Origin: Archangium gephyra
GTDB taxonomy: Bacteria; Myxococcota; Myxococcia; Myxococcales; Myxococcaceae
Assembly (NCBI GenBank): GCA_003243425.1
Contig: QFQP01000001.1
Location: forward strand, 551,783 to 615,782
Reading direction: 5' to 3'
Length of the DNA: 64,000 bases
Both the position numbers and the translations under genes were made by a program. Of the stretch, positions 25,939-33,420 are shown in pieces. The first letter of the stretch is position 1. Each line of letters starts with the position of its first letter. The notes beneath the pieces are model-generated. The model did no database searches and was not told the origin of the DNA. It worked only from the letters and a program-made list of their open reading frames with translations.

Positions 25939-26736
25939 TCACTTCCCCTGGAAGTTGGGCGGGCGCTTGTTCGAGAAGGCGTCGTAGGCCTCGCGGAAGT
26001 CGAGCGTCTGCATGCAGACCGCCTGCGCGCGCGCCTCGTTCTCGAGCGCGTTCCACAGGTCCTGTGACAGCTCGGCGTTGAGCAGCTCCTTCGTCATGCC
26101 CAGCGCGAACGTCGGACCATTTGCCAGCCGCGTCGCCCAGGCCATCGCTTCGGGCACGACCTGCTCGGTGGGAACGACCTTGTTGTAGAGCCCGAACTTC
26201 TCGGCCGTCGCTGCGTCGAGCGCGTCACCGAACATCAGGATCTCCGTGGCGCGCGAGAGCCCCACGACCTTCGGCAGCAGGTACGCCGCGCCCATGTCGG
26301 CACCCGCGAGCCCGACCTTGGTGAAGAGGAACGCGATCTTCGCCTTGTCACTGGCGACGCGGAGATCCGACGCCAGCGCGATGACGGCGCCAGCACCGGC
26401 CGCGGTTCCGTTCAGCGCGGCGATCACCGGCTTCTTGAGCGCGCGGATGTTCTTGATGAGGTCACACGTCATGCGCGTGAACTCCACGAGGCCCGGCATG
26501 TCGCGCGAGAAGAGCTCCTTGATGATGTCGTGCTGATCTCCACCGGAGCAGAAGCCGCGGCCCTCGCCGGTGATCACCACCGCGCGCACCGAGGGCTCGC
26601 GCTCCAACTGCGCGAAGAGGTCGGTCAGCTCGCGGTACACCTGAAACGTGAGCGAGTTGAGGGTGTCGGGCCGGTTCAACGTGATGAGACCGACCTTCTC
26701 TTTGACTTCGAACTTGAACGACGTGGGCGTCAGCAT
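25939..26736 (-). CDS. Crotonase-fold (enoyl-CoA hydratase/isomerase family) protein
   Basis: 265 residues. The oxyanion segments are clear: GRGFCSGGDQHDI near residue 60-70 and ALNGTAAGAGAVIALASD near 108-124. By alignment to rat mitochondrial hydratase from memory, the two catalytic glutamates fall on Val118 and Phe138, so classical hydration is doubtful. The segment VGLAGADMGAAYLLPKVVG puts Asp147 where dienoyl-CoA isomerases have their catalytic Asp, which hints at an isomerase or ring-product hydrolase/hydratase. It sits between RidA and acyl-CoA dehydrogenase genes with gaps of only three bases. Confidence 0.88.
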   Translation of the reverse strand: MLTPTSFKFEVKEKVGLITLNRPDTLNSLTFQVYRELTDLFAQLEREPSVRAVVITGEGRGFCSGGDQHDIIKELFSRDMPGLVEFTRMTCDLIKNIRALKKPVIAALNGTAAGAGAVIALASDLRVASDKAKIAFLFTKVGLAGADMGAAYLLPKVVGLSRATEILMFGDALDAATAEKFGLYNKVVPTEQVVPEAMAWATRLANGPTFALGMTKELLNAELSQDLWNALENEARAQAVCMQTLDFREAYDAFSNKRPPNFQGK

Positions 26737-26739
26737 GGG

Positions 26740-27141
26740 TCAGCTCTCGAGAACGGCGGTGGCTTCGATTTCGACTTTGGCGAGGTCTTCGACGAGCGCG
26801 ACGACTTGCACCAGCGCCATCGCGGGGTAGTGGCGGCCGAGGTGCTTCTTCCACGCGGCGCCGAGCTCCTTGAGCGACGCGAGGTATTCCTTCTTGTCGG
26901 TCACGTAGACGGTGAAGCGCGTGAGCTGCTCGGGCCTTCCCCCGGCGGCCTCGAGCACCTCGATGATGTTCGAGAGCGCCTGTTCGAACTGGCCGGCGAA
27001 CGTCGATGGGAACTCAGGCGTGGCGCTGCGCGGGTTCCAACCGATCTGCCCGCCGATGAAGAGCACCTTGCCGGTGGCGACGATGCCGTTGGCGTAGCCC
27101 TTCGGAGGCACCCAGCCCTCGGGCTGAATGAAGGTGCTCAT
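26740..27141 (-). CDS. RidA (YjgF/YER057c/UK114) family protein
   Basis: 133 residues from the ATG at 27141. Family segments are MSTFIQPEGWVPPKGYANGI, GKVLFIGGQIGWNPR, FEQALSNIIEVLEAAGGRPE, LTRFTVYVTDKKEYL and YPAMALVQVVALVEDLAKVE. The arginine that gives RidA its imine deaminase activity is not at its usual IRTVYVEAT-like place near the C-terminus (ALVQVVAL here), so this is probably a non-RidA subfamily member. Such members occur in catabolic operons for nitrogen-bearing or aromatic compounds. Overlaps the SDR stop by four bases. Confidence 0.88.
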   Translation of the reverse strand: MSTFIQPEGWVPPKGYANGIVATGKVLFIGGQIGWNPRSATPEFPSTFAGQFEQALSNIIEVLEAAGGRPEQLTRFTVYVTDKKEYLASLKELGAAWKKHLGRHYPAMALVQVVALVEDLAKVEIEATAVLES

Positions 27142-27887
27142 ACGGTCTCGCCGCCATCGATGGAGTAGTTGGCGCCCGTGATGGCCGCGGCGCCGGGCGA
27201 AGAGACGAGGAAGTTCACGACGTCGGCGACCTCTTCGGGTTTCACCGCCCGGTTCATGGGGTTCATCTTCTCGAGCGTCTGCCGCGCTTCTTCTTTGCTG
27301 CGGCCGGTGGTCGCCGAGATGCGGTCGACCGAGTTGGTCAGCATGTCGGTGTCGGTCCACCCGGGGCTCACGCAGTTGATGGTGACGCCCTTCGTCGCGA
27401 ACTCCATCGCCAGTGAACGGGTCAACCCGAGCAGCGCGTGCTTCGAAGCGCAGTAGGCGGCGGTGTACTTGAAGCCGCGCGTCGCCGCGGTGCTGGCGAT
27501 GTTGATGATGCGCCCGTGGCCGGCCTTCACCATCGCGCCGCTCAGCTCACGAATGAGCAGGAACGGCGCCGTCACGTTGACGTGCATGATGCGGTTGAAC
27601 TCCTCGCTCGACGTCTTGTGCATCGGAGCGGAGAGCGCGATGCCGGCGTTGTTGATGAGCGCGCTCAAGTGACCCGCGTCGGTCGTCAGCTTCTTCGCGG
27701 CTTCCAGCACCGACGTCTCGCTGCTCGCGTCGAAGGGGACGAAGTGCAGATCTCCCTTCAACCCGTCGAGCGCCGCCTGTTGTCGGGCCAGCGCCCACAC
27801 GCGCCAACCCTCCGCGAGGAAACGAGAAGTGATGGCCCGGCCGATGCCCCGGCCTGCTCCCGTCACGGCGACTTGTTTCACGGTCAT
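27138..27887 (-). CDS. Short-chain dehydrogenase/reductase
   Basis: 249 residues from the ATG at 27887. Classical SDR motifs: the NAD(P) site GAGRGIGRAI at about 10-19, NNAG in ALINNAGIAL, the catalytic Ser in IINIASTAATRG, and YCASK with catalytic Tyr and Lys, then CVSPGWTDTDM and GANYSIDGGETV at the end. The Ala-Arg pair after the second strand (VWALARQQ) allows NADP. It is the first gene of a minus-strand operon SDR-RidA-crotonase-acyl-CoA dehydrogenase-DUF4010, and probably reduces or oxidises a hydroxyacyl-CoA or ring intermediate. Confidence 0.92.
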   Translation of the reverse strand: MTVKQVAVTGAGRGIGRAITSRFLAEGWRVWALARQQAALDGLKGDLHFVPFDASSETSVLEAAKKLTTDAGHLSALINNAGIALSAPMHKTSSEEFNRIMHVNVTAPFLLIRELSGAMVKAGHGRIINIASTAATRGFKYTAAYCASKHALLGLTRSLAMEFATKGVTINCVSPGWTDTDMLTNSVDRISATTGRSKEEARQTLEKMNPMNRAVKPEEVADVVNFLVSSPGAAAITGANYSIDGGETV

Positions 27888-27929
27888 GGCGCGCACCTTA
27901 CGCGCGCGTGGTACGACTTTTCGAACCGA

Positions 27930-29057
27930 ATGAGACCTCTGACGCTGGTGCTTTCCGTCGTCTGTTTTGCGGCCTGCGGCCAGCTCGGGCCGCCGAGAAC
28001 TGACGCGGGTTCTGGCGGCGGCGGCGCGTTCGTTCCCACCGGTGGCGGCGTGGGCACCACCGGCGGAGGCGTCGGCAGCACCGGCGGCGGCGCGGCGCTC
28101 GGCGGTGGCACTGCCGTCGGTGGTGGCAGCGGGCCGGCGCCGCTGGTGTGGTCGACGGTGGCCCTGCAGGACGCCACCAGCTCGCTCGCCGTGGTGGCCC
28201 TCAGCGGCGATGCCAACGACGTCTACGCGGGCCAGGAGCTCGGCGACTTCTTCCACTCGACCGGCGGCGGCTTCACGAAGTTGTTCCGTTTCAGCACCGG
28301 CATTCGAAGCCTCTACGCGTCGGGCGGCACGGTGGTGATGGTGTCGGGTGGCGACATCCGGACGTGCAAGACGAACTGCACCACCGAAGCGGCGTTCGAC
28401 ACGCTGTCGCTCAACAACCCGGCGATGAACTGGAGCTTCTTCGGCAAGGCCGCGTGCGGCGAAGGCCCGAACCACATCGTCGTCATCGTCACCGACAGAA
28501 CCAGCAGCGCCGCCGGCCAGGTCTTCGAGTGGGACGGCACCGCCTGGGCGCGCACCAATTCGAACCTCGGCATCAGCAACCCGACCGCGTGCTGGTTCGA
28601 CGGCAGCGGGAACTTCTACGTGAGCGGCGACGACCGCGTCGTGCTCGTGGAGAACGGCTCGTCGACGCCGATCTCCTTCAGCACCAACAACACGAACTAC
28701 CGTGGCGGCGCGACCATCGATGGCGTGACCTGGGTGGTCGGCCCGAATCTGTTCGTGGCGAAGGGCTCCGGCCTGTCGATTTCGCCGGTCAGCACCGGTC
28801 ACACGGTCTCGCAGACCCTCGGCGCCGTGGCCGCGGTCACGAGCGACGAGGTGTACCTGCTCGGTTACTACAGCTCGACGAACAACCTCGGCCCCGGGTT
28901 GAAGTGGAACGGGACGAGCTTCACCACGCTGGGGAACTCGCTGCCCGGCTTCGGTCTGCAGTCCGGCGTGCGCGTCACGCACCGCACCAGCGCCAACGAA
29001 GTGTTCATGGCGGGTGCCGACTCCGACGGTCCGATCATCATTCGAGGTCGTCGATGA
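27930..29057 (+). CDS. Tandem lipoprotein paralogue 1
   Basis: 375 residues. Signal with lipobox: VLSVVCFAACGQLGPP, anchored at Cys16. Residues about 26-66 are a Gly/Thr/Ala linker (GGGVGTTGGGVGSTGGG type), followed by a beta-rich domain of about 300 residues with repeated short blocks ending in Gly-Asp or Gly-Thr, such as DVYAGQELGDFFHSTGGGF, EWDGTAWARTNSN, GCWFD-like ACWFDGSGNFYVSGDD and EVFMAGADSDGPIIIRGRR. The block pattern suggests a propeller. Single cysteine pairs (RTCKTNC) are conserved in the two paralogues that follow. Stop overlaps the next start by four bases. No known family. Confidence 0.75.
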   Translation: MRPLTLVLSVVCFAACGQLGPPRTDAGSGGGGAFVPTGGGVGTTGGGVGSTGGGAALGGGTAVGGGSGPAPLVWSTVALQDATSSLAVVALSGDANDVYAGQELGDFFHSTGGGFTKLFRFSTGIRSLYASGGTVVMVSGGDIRTCKTNCTTEAAFDTLSLNNPAMNWSFFGKAACGEGPNHIVVIVTDRTSSAAGQVFEWDGTAWARTNSNLGISNPTACWFDGSGNFYVSGDDRVVLVENGSSTPISFSTNNTNYRGGATIDGVTWVVGPNLFVAKGSGLSISPVSTGHTVSQTLGAVAAVTSDEVYLLGYYSSTNNLGPGLKWNGTSFTTLGNSLPGFGLQSGVRVTHRTSANEVFMAGADSDGPIIIRGRR

Positions 29058-30235
29058 AGGACTCCATGCTCGCGCTGGTGCTGTCGGCGTGTGGTCCCCT
29101 GGGGCCTCCTCGCGGTGATGCAGGCGCAGGTGGAGGGGGTGGAACGTTTCTGCCCCTGGGCGGCGGCGCGGGCAGCACAGGTGGTGGCGTGGGGAGCACC
29201 GGCGGAGGCGAAACGGGCGGCGGCTCATCGACCGGCGGCGGCGCGGCGACCGGCGGCGGAGGTATGACCACCACGGGTGGTGGTACCGCTACCACCGGTG
29301 GTGGGTCGGGCGTCGACGCCGGTCTGGCGCCACTGACGTGGTCGAACATGGCCATCAGCGGCGCGACGAGCACCTCGTACGTCATTGGTCTGAGCGGCGA
29401 GAAGAACAACCTCTGGGCCGTGCAGGACACAGGTCATCTCTTCCGTTCGACGACCGGCGGCTTCGTTCACCAGTTCTCGTTCCCGTACGGCGCTCATGAC
29501 GTCTACGCGTCGGGAAACCTGGTCGTGCTGCTGCAGACCCGCGCGATCCGCACCTGCATCACCGACTGCACGCAGCTGGCGAACTTCGCGCAGTTCGACC
29601 TGCTCAACAGCGGCGCGAACCTCAACCTCTTCGGCGAGACGCTGTGTGGTCAGGGTACTTCGCGTGTGGTGGCCATCGTGTCTGACACCGACAACGACGC
29701 GCAGGTCATGGAATGGAACGGCTCGACGTGGACCCGCACCGCCAGCGACATCGGCGTGCGCTACCCGCGCGGGTGCTGGTTCGACGAGCAGGATCGCCTG
29801 TGGGTCATCGGCCAGGACGCGGTGGTGTTCGACGACGGTGGTGCGTTCACGCCCATTCCGTTGAGCAGCAACTTCACGACGTACACCGCGGGCGTCAGCT
29901 TCGCCGGCACCCAGTGGCTCGCAGGTCAGTACGGGTACGTCGCTTCGGTCGCCGGTACCACGGTCACGCCGCGCAACAGCGGAGGCGACAACATTCTGTG
30001 GGCCGCCGGTGGCCTGAGCGCCGACGAGATCTTCTTCTTCGGTTACTGGACCGGCACCAACGCCGTCGGCAACGGCTTCAAGTGGGACGGCTCGCAGCTG
30101 AGGCCCGTCGGAAACCTGCTGCCTTCTTTTGGTTCGGGTTCGACGGTGCGCGTGATTCACAAAGTGAGCGATACCGAGCTCTACGTCGCCGGCACCAACG
30201 GCAGCGGGCCGGCAATCGTGAGAGGTCGCAGATGA
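29054..30235 (+). CDS. Tandem lipoprotein paralogue 2
   Basis: 393 residues. MKDSMLALVLSACGPLGPP gives a lipobox LSAC. The linker (residues about 26-85) is richer in Thr-Gly-Gly-Gly units than in copy 1. The domain aligns with copy 1 throughout: LFRSTTGGF, HDVYASGNLVVLL, RTCITDCTQLANF, MEWNGSTWTRTASDIG, GCWFDEQDRLWVIGQD, FKWDGSQLRPVGNLLPSF, TELYVAGTNGSGPAIVRGRR. Both neighbours overlap by four bases, so the three are translated as a coupled set. Location at the outer membrane or cell surface is inferred from the lipid anchor. Confidence 0.75.
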   Translation: MKDSMLALVLSACGPLGPPRGDAGAGGGGGTFLPLGGGAGSTGGGVGSTGGGETGGGSSTGGGAATGGGGMTTTGGGTATTGGGSGVDAGLAPLTWSNMAISGATSTSYVIGLSGEKNNLWAVQDTGHLFRSTTGGFVHQFSFPYGAHDVYASGNLVVLLQTRAIRTCITDCTQLANFAQFDLLNSGANLNLFGETLCGQGTSRVVAIVSDTDNDAQVMEWNGSTWTRTASDIGVRYPRGCWFDEQDRLWVIGQDAVVFDDGGAFTPIPLSSNFTTYTAGVSFAGTQWLAGQYGYVASVAGTTVTPRNSGGDNILWAAGGLSADEIFFFGYWTGTNAVGNGFKWDGSQLRPVGNLLPSFGSGSTVRVIHKVSDTELYVAGTNGSGPAIVRGRR

Positions 30236-31377
30236 GGTTCGCCTGGTTCATCGTCGCTGGCGCGTTGTTCGCGTGTGGTCCGCTCACGCCTCCGATGATG
30301 GACGCGGGGCAGGGCGGTGGGGCCGCGACGGGCGGCGGTTCGGCGACCGGCGGTGGCGGCGCGGCGACCGGCGGAGGCTCGGCCACCGGTGGCGGGAGTG
30401 CGACGGGTGGCGGCGTCGCGACCGGGGGCGGAACCGGGGTCGACGCGGGCATGCCCACGTGGCGCTTCTCGACGCTCTCGGTGAACGTGGTCACCTCGAA
30501 CGCCGGGCAGATCGTCGGCATCGGTGAGAACGACGCAGGCGTGTGGGCCATGAGCAGCTACGGGCGGCTGTTTCAGTCGACCGGCGGGCCGTTCAACGAA
30601 GTGCTGGCGCTCAAGGAGACCGACGGCAGCGCGTACCAGCCGAGCGACTTCGTCATCGCCTCTTCCGGCCGCATGTTCATCGTCACCACACGGTGGGTCG
30701 GCAGCTGCGCGAGCGACTGCGCGAACCAGGCGAACTGGACGTTCGACGATCACAACGTGGCTGCCACCGCGCTGCGGAGCCTGTGCGTGGTCGACGACAA
30801 CCACGTGCTCGCGCTCGGTGAAACCGGCAGCGGCAACGAAGGCGTCGCCTACCGGTGGACGGGCACCGAGTTGAACCTGAACGTCATTCCGCTCGCCGTC
30901 GACAGCCCGGGCCGCTGCGTGAAGTCGGTGCACGGCGACTTCATCATTCCCGGGCAGAACGGCGTGCTCCGCTACGAGCCCGGCCTTCAGTCGTTCACGT
31001 CGAGCAGCTCCACCTCGCAGCTGACCTGGCGCTACGCGGGCTCGGTCGACGGCCACGAGTGGATCTTCGCCAGCGGGCCCCGCATCGCCGAAGAGGTCGG
31101 CTCCGTCTGGACCGACACGCAATACATCAACGGCCAGAACACCATTCGCGCCGTCATCGGTGCGTCGCCCACGCTGGTGTGGGGCTTCGGCGGCGCGATG
31201 TCTTCGAGCTCGCAGAAGCTGTGGAAGTTCGACGGCACGCGGTGGAGCGCGGTGACCCCCGACTTGAGCGGCTTCTACCAGGTGCACGTGGCCTTCAAGG
31301 CGGGCGACGGCACCATCTACTTCGGTGGCGAGTCGGCCATTCTCGAAGTGGGCATGGGCCGCGCCGTGCTGCGTTGA
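30232..31377 (+). CDS. Tandem lipoprotein paralogue 3
   Basis: 381 residues. MRFAWFIVAGALFACGPLTPP gives lipobox LFAC. Residues 28-69 are nearly pure repeats of Ala-Thr-Gly-Gly-Gly-Ser/Gly. The domain keeps the paralogue pattern (LFQSTGGPFNEVL, VGSCASDCANQANWTF, YRWTGTELNLNV, GRCVKSVHGDFIIPGQNG, LWKFDGTRWSAVTPD, TIYFGGESAILEVG) but is the most divergent copy and lacks the ...RGRR terminus. The acyl-CoA dehydrogenase gene follows 25 bases later. Function unknown. Confidence 0.75.
   Translation: MRFAWFIVAGALFACGPLTPPMMDAGQGGGAATGGGSATGGGGAATGGGSATGGGSATGGGVATGGGTGVDAGMPTWRFSTLSVNVVTSNAGQIVGIGENDAGVWAMSSYGRLFQSTGGPFNEVLALKETDGSAYQPSDFVIASSGRMFIVTTRWVGSCASDCANQANWTFDDHNVAATALRSLCVVDDNHVLALGETGSGNEGVAYRWTGTELNLNVIPLAVDSPGRCVKSVHGDFIIPGQNGVLRYEPGLQSFTSSSSTSQLTWRYAGSVDGHEWIFASGPRIAEEVGSVWTDTQYINGQNTIRAVIGASPTLVWGFGGAMSSSSQKLWKFDGTRWSAVTPDLSGFYQVHVAFKAGDGTIYFGGESAILEVGMGRAVLR
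30313..30438 (+). repeat. 18-bp in-frame repeats encoding ATGGGS units
   Basis: The coding region for residues 28-69 of the third lipoprotein is built of near-identical six-codon units (gcgaccggcggcggt and variants). Copies 1 and 2 have looser versions at about 28005-28130 and 29126-29310. Such arrays are prone to slippage in steps of six codons, which would change linker length but keep the frame. Confidence 0.7.
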
Positions 31378-31402
31378 CGACAGCGTGGTACAGCGCCCGG
31401 CC

Positions 31403-32590
31403 ATGAGCCGAGCCGCCGTCACCGACCTCTATCGCATCGACGATCTCCTCTCTGCCGACGAACGCGCGATTCGCGACACCGTGGCGCGCTTCATCGACAA
31501 GGAATACCTGCCCATCGTCGGCAAACACTTCCGCAACCACACGTTCCCCACCGAGGTGATTCCCAAGCTCGCCGAGATGGGCGTGTTCGGTGCGACGTTG
31601 ACCGGCTACGGCTGCGCGGGTCTGTCGAACGTGGCCTACGGGCTCATTCTTCAGGAGCTGGAGCGCGGTGACTCGGGCCTGCGCTCGTTCGCGTCGGTGC
31701 AGAGCTCGCTGTGCATGTTCCCCATCTGGGCCTTCGGCAACGAAGCGCAGAAGCAGAAGTGGCTGCCCGGCATGGCCGCGGGCGAGATCATCGGCTGCTT
31801 CGGGTTGACCGAGCCCGACTACGGCAGCGACCCCGGCGGCATGATCACGCGCGCGCGCAAAGACGGCGACGCGTACGTGCTCAACGGCTCGAAGATGTGG
31901 ATCACCAACGGCACCATCGCCGACATCGCCATCGTGTGGGCCAAGGTCGACGACGGCGGCGCGGAGTCGATTCGTGGCTTCGTCGTCGAGAAGGGCATGC
32001 CCGGCTACGTGGCGAAGGAGATCGAAGGGAAGTTCTCGCTGCGCGCCTCGTACACGGCCGAGCTCTCGTTCGCCGACGTGCGCGTGCCCGCCGCCAACAT
32101 GTTGCCCAACGTGCAGGGCCTGCGGGGGCCGCTCTCGTGCCTCAACAAGGCGCGCATGGGCATCGGCTTCGCGGTGATGGGCGCGGCCATCGCCTGCTTC
32201 GAAGGCGCGCGCGAGTATTCGCTGGAGCGCAAGACGTTCAACAAGCCCATCGCCGGCTTCCAGCTCACGCAGGAAAAGCTCGCCGACATGCTGCAGGAGA
32301 TCGTCAAGGGCCAGCTGCTCGCGCTGCGCCTCGCGCGCATCGCCGACGAGACCGGCGGCAAGCCGGCGCCCGAGCAGGTCTCGCTGTGCAAGCGCAACAA
32401 CGTGAAGGTGGCGCTCGAGATCGCCCGCGTGGCGCGCAGCATCTACGGCGCCAACGGCATCACCGACGAGTACCCGCCGGTGCGCCACATGCTGAACCTC
32501 GAGAGCGTCTACACGTACGAAGGCACGCACGAGGTGCACACGTTGATCCTCGGGAAGGCCATCACCGGCATCAACGCCTTCGGCAACTGA
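31403..32590 (+). CDS. gcdH: Glutaryl-CoA dehydrogenase-type acyl-CoA dehydrogenase
   Basis: 395 residues from the ATG at 31403. FAD and substrate motifs: GCFGLTEPDYGSDPGGMITR, YVLNGSKMWITNGTIADIAI, FSLRASYTAELSFADVRVPA, LERKTFNKPIAGFQLTQEKL, and the C-terminal YTYEGTHEVHTLILGKAITG with Glu373 as base. The length and the final LGKAITGINAF are characteristic of glutaryl-CoA dehydrogenase, which oxidises and decarboxylates glutaryl-CoA to crotonyl-CoA in lysine, tryptophan and benzoyl-CoA breakdown. The ZIP gene starts one base after its stop. Confidence 0.85.
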   Translation: MSRAAVTDLYRIDDLLSADERAIRDTVARFIDKEYLPIVGKHFRNHTFPTEVIPKLAEMGVFGATLTGYGCAGLSNVAYGLILQELERGDSGLRSFASVQSSLCMFPIWAFGNEAQKQKWLPGMAAGEIIGCFGLTEPDYGSDPGGMITRARKDGDAYVLNGSKMWITNGTIADIAIVWAKVDDGGAESIRGFVVEKGMPGYVAKEIEGKFSLRASYTAELSFADVRVPAANMLPNVQGLRGPLSCLNKARMGIGFAVMGAAIACFEGAREYSLERKTFNKPIAGFQLTQEKLADMLQEIVKGQLLALRLARIADETGGKPAPEQVSLCKRNNVKVALEIARVARSIYGANGITDEYPPVRHMLNLESVYTYEGTHEVHTLILGKAITGINAFGN

Positions 32591-32591
32591 C

Positions 32592-33359
32592 GTGATCTGG
32601 GAAGCGCTGCGCCTCAGTCTGCTCGGCGGTGCCGGGGCGACTGCGCTCGGCGCGCTGCCCGTGGGCTTCGCGCCACGGCCCTCGAAGCTGTGGTCGGCGC
32701 GGCTCACCGGCTTTGCAGGTGGCGTCATGTTGTCGGCGGCGGTGTTCTCGCTCGCCGCGCCCGCGCTCGAGCTGCGCGAAGAGGCCTGGGGCCCGCATGC
32801 GTGGACGTTCGGTCTCGTCGCGCTTACGTTCTTCGCCGGCGCCTTGATGGTCGACCTCATCAACCGCTACGTGCCGCACGAGCACTTCTTGAAGGGCCCC
32901 GAGGGCTCCGACGCGGTTCACCTTCGCCGCATGTGGCTCTTCGTGCTGGCCATCACCATTCACAACTTCCCCGAGGGCATGGCGGTCGGCGTCGGCTCTG
33001 CGCTCGGCGGTGGGCAGGCCAACAACGTCGCCATCGGCATCGGCCTGCAGAACGTGCCTGAAGGCCTGGTGGTGGCCTCGGCGCTGTGGGAGCGCGGCTA
33101 CCCGAGGTGGACCGCCGTCGGCGTCGGCGTGCTGTCGGGCCTCGTCGAACCGCTCGGCGCGTTGCTCGGCGTGGGTGTCATCGCGCTGTCGCGCGTGGCG
33201 TTGCCCGGCGCGTTGTTGTTCGCGTCGGGAGCGATGATCTTCGTCGTGGCCTCTGAGGTCTTTCCCGAGTCGCACGAGGGCGGTCACGGCCGCACGGCGA
33301 CGTGGGCGGCGATCTTCGGCTTCGTGTTGAACATGGTGCTCGACGTCGCGCTCGCGTGA
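32592..33359 (+). CDS. ZIP family divalent metal transporter
   Basis: 255 residues from a GTG one base after the dehydrogenase stop. About eight hydrophobic segments. The binuclear metal site is visible: ITIHNFPEGMAVGVGSALGG in the fourth helix and GIGLQNVPEGLVVASALW in the fifth; a third site-like motif is SEVFPESHEGGHG near the C-terminus. The loop between helices 3 and 4 is short and contains PHEHFLKGPEG. ZIP proteins move zinc, iron or manganese into the cytoplasm. The close packing with gcdH may be chance rather than functional. Confidence 0.9.
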   Translation: MIWEALRLSLLGGAGATALGALPVGFAPRPSKLWSARLTGFAGGVMLSAAVFSLAAPALELREEAWGPHAWTFGLVALTFFAGALMVDLINRYVPHEHFLKGPEGSDAVHLRRMWLFVLAITIHNFPEGMAVGVGSALGGGQANNVAIGIGLQNVPEGLVVASALWERGYPRWTAVGVGVLSGLVEPLGALLGVGVIALSRVALPGALLFASGAMIFVVASEVFPESHEGGHGRTATWAAIFGFVLNMVLDVALA

Positions 33360-33420
33360 GGCGCTCGCGCCGTCGCGACTGAGCGGTTGCGCCTCAGGTT
33401 GAGCAGTATCGCCACAGTCC

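Noticed and set aside
30181..31422. 413-codon minus-strand frame opposite the third lipoprotein
   Set aside because: Low-complexity Arg/Ala/Val shadow; the plus strand has a lipobox and paralogues.
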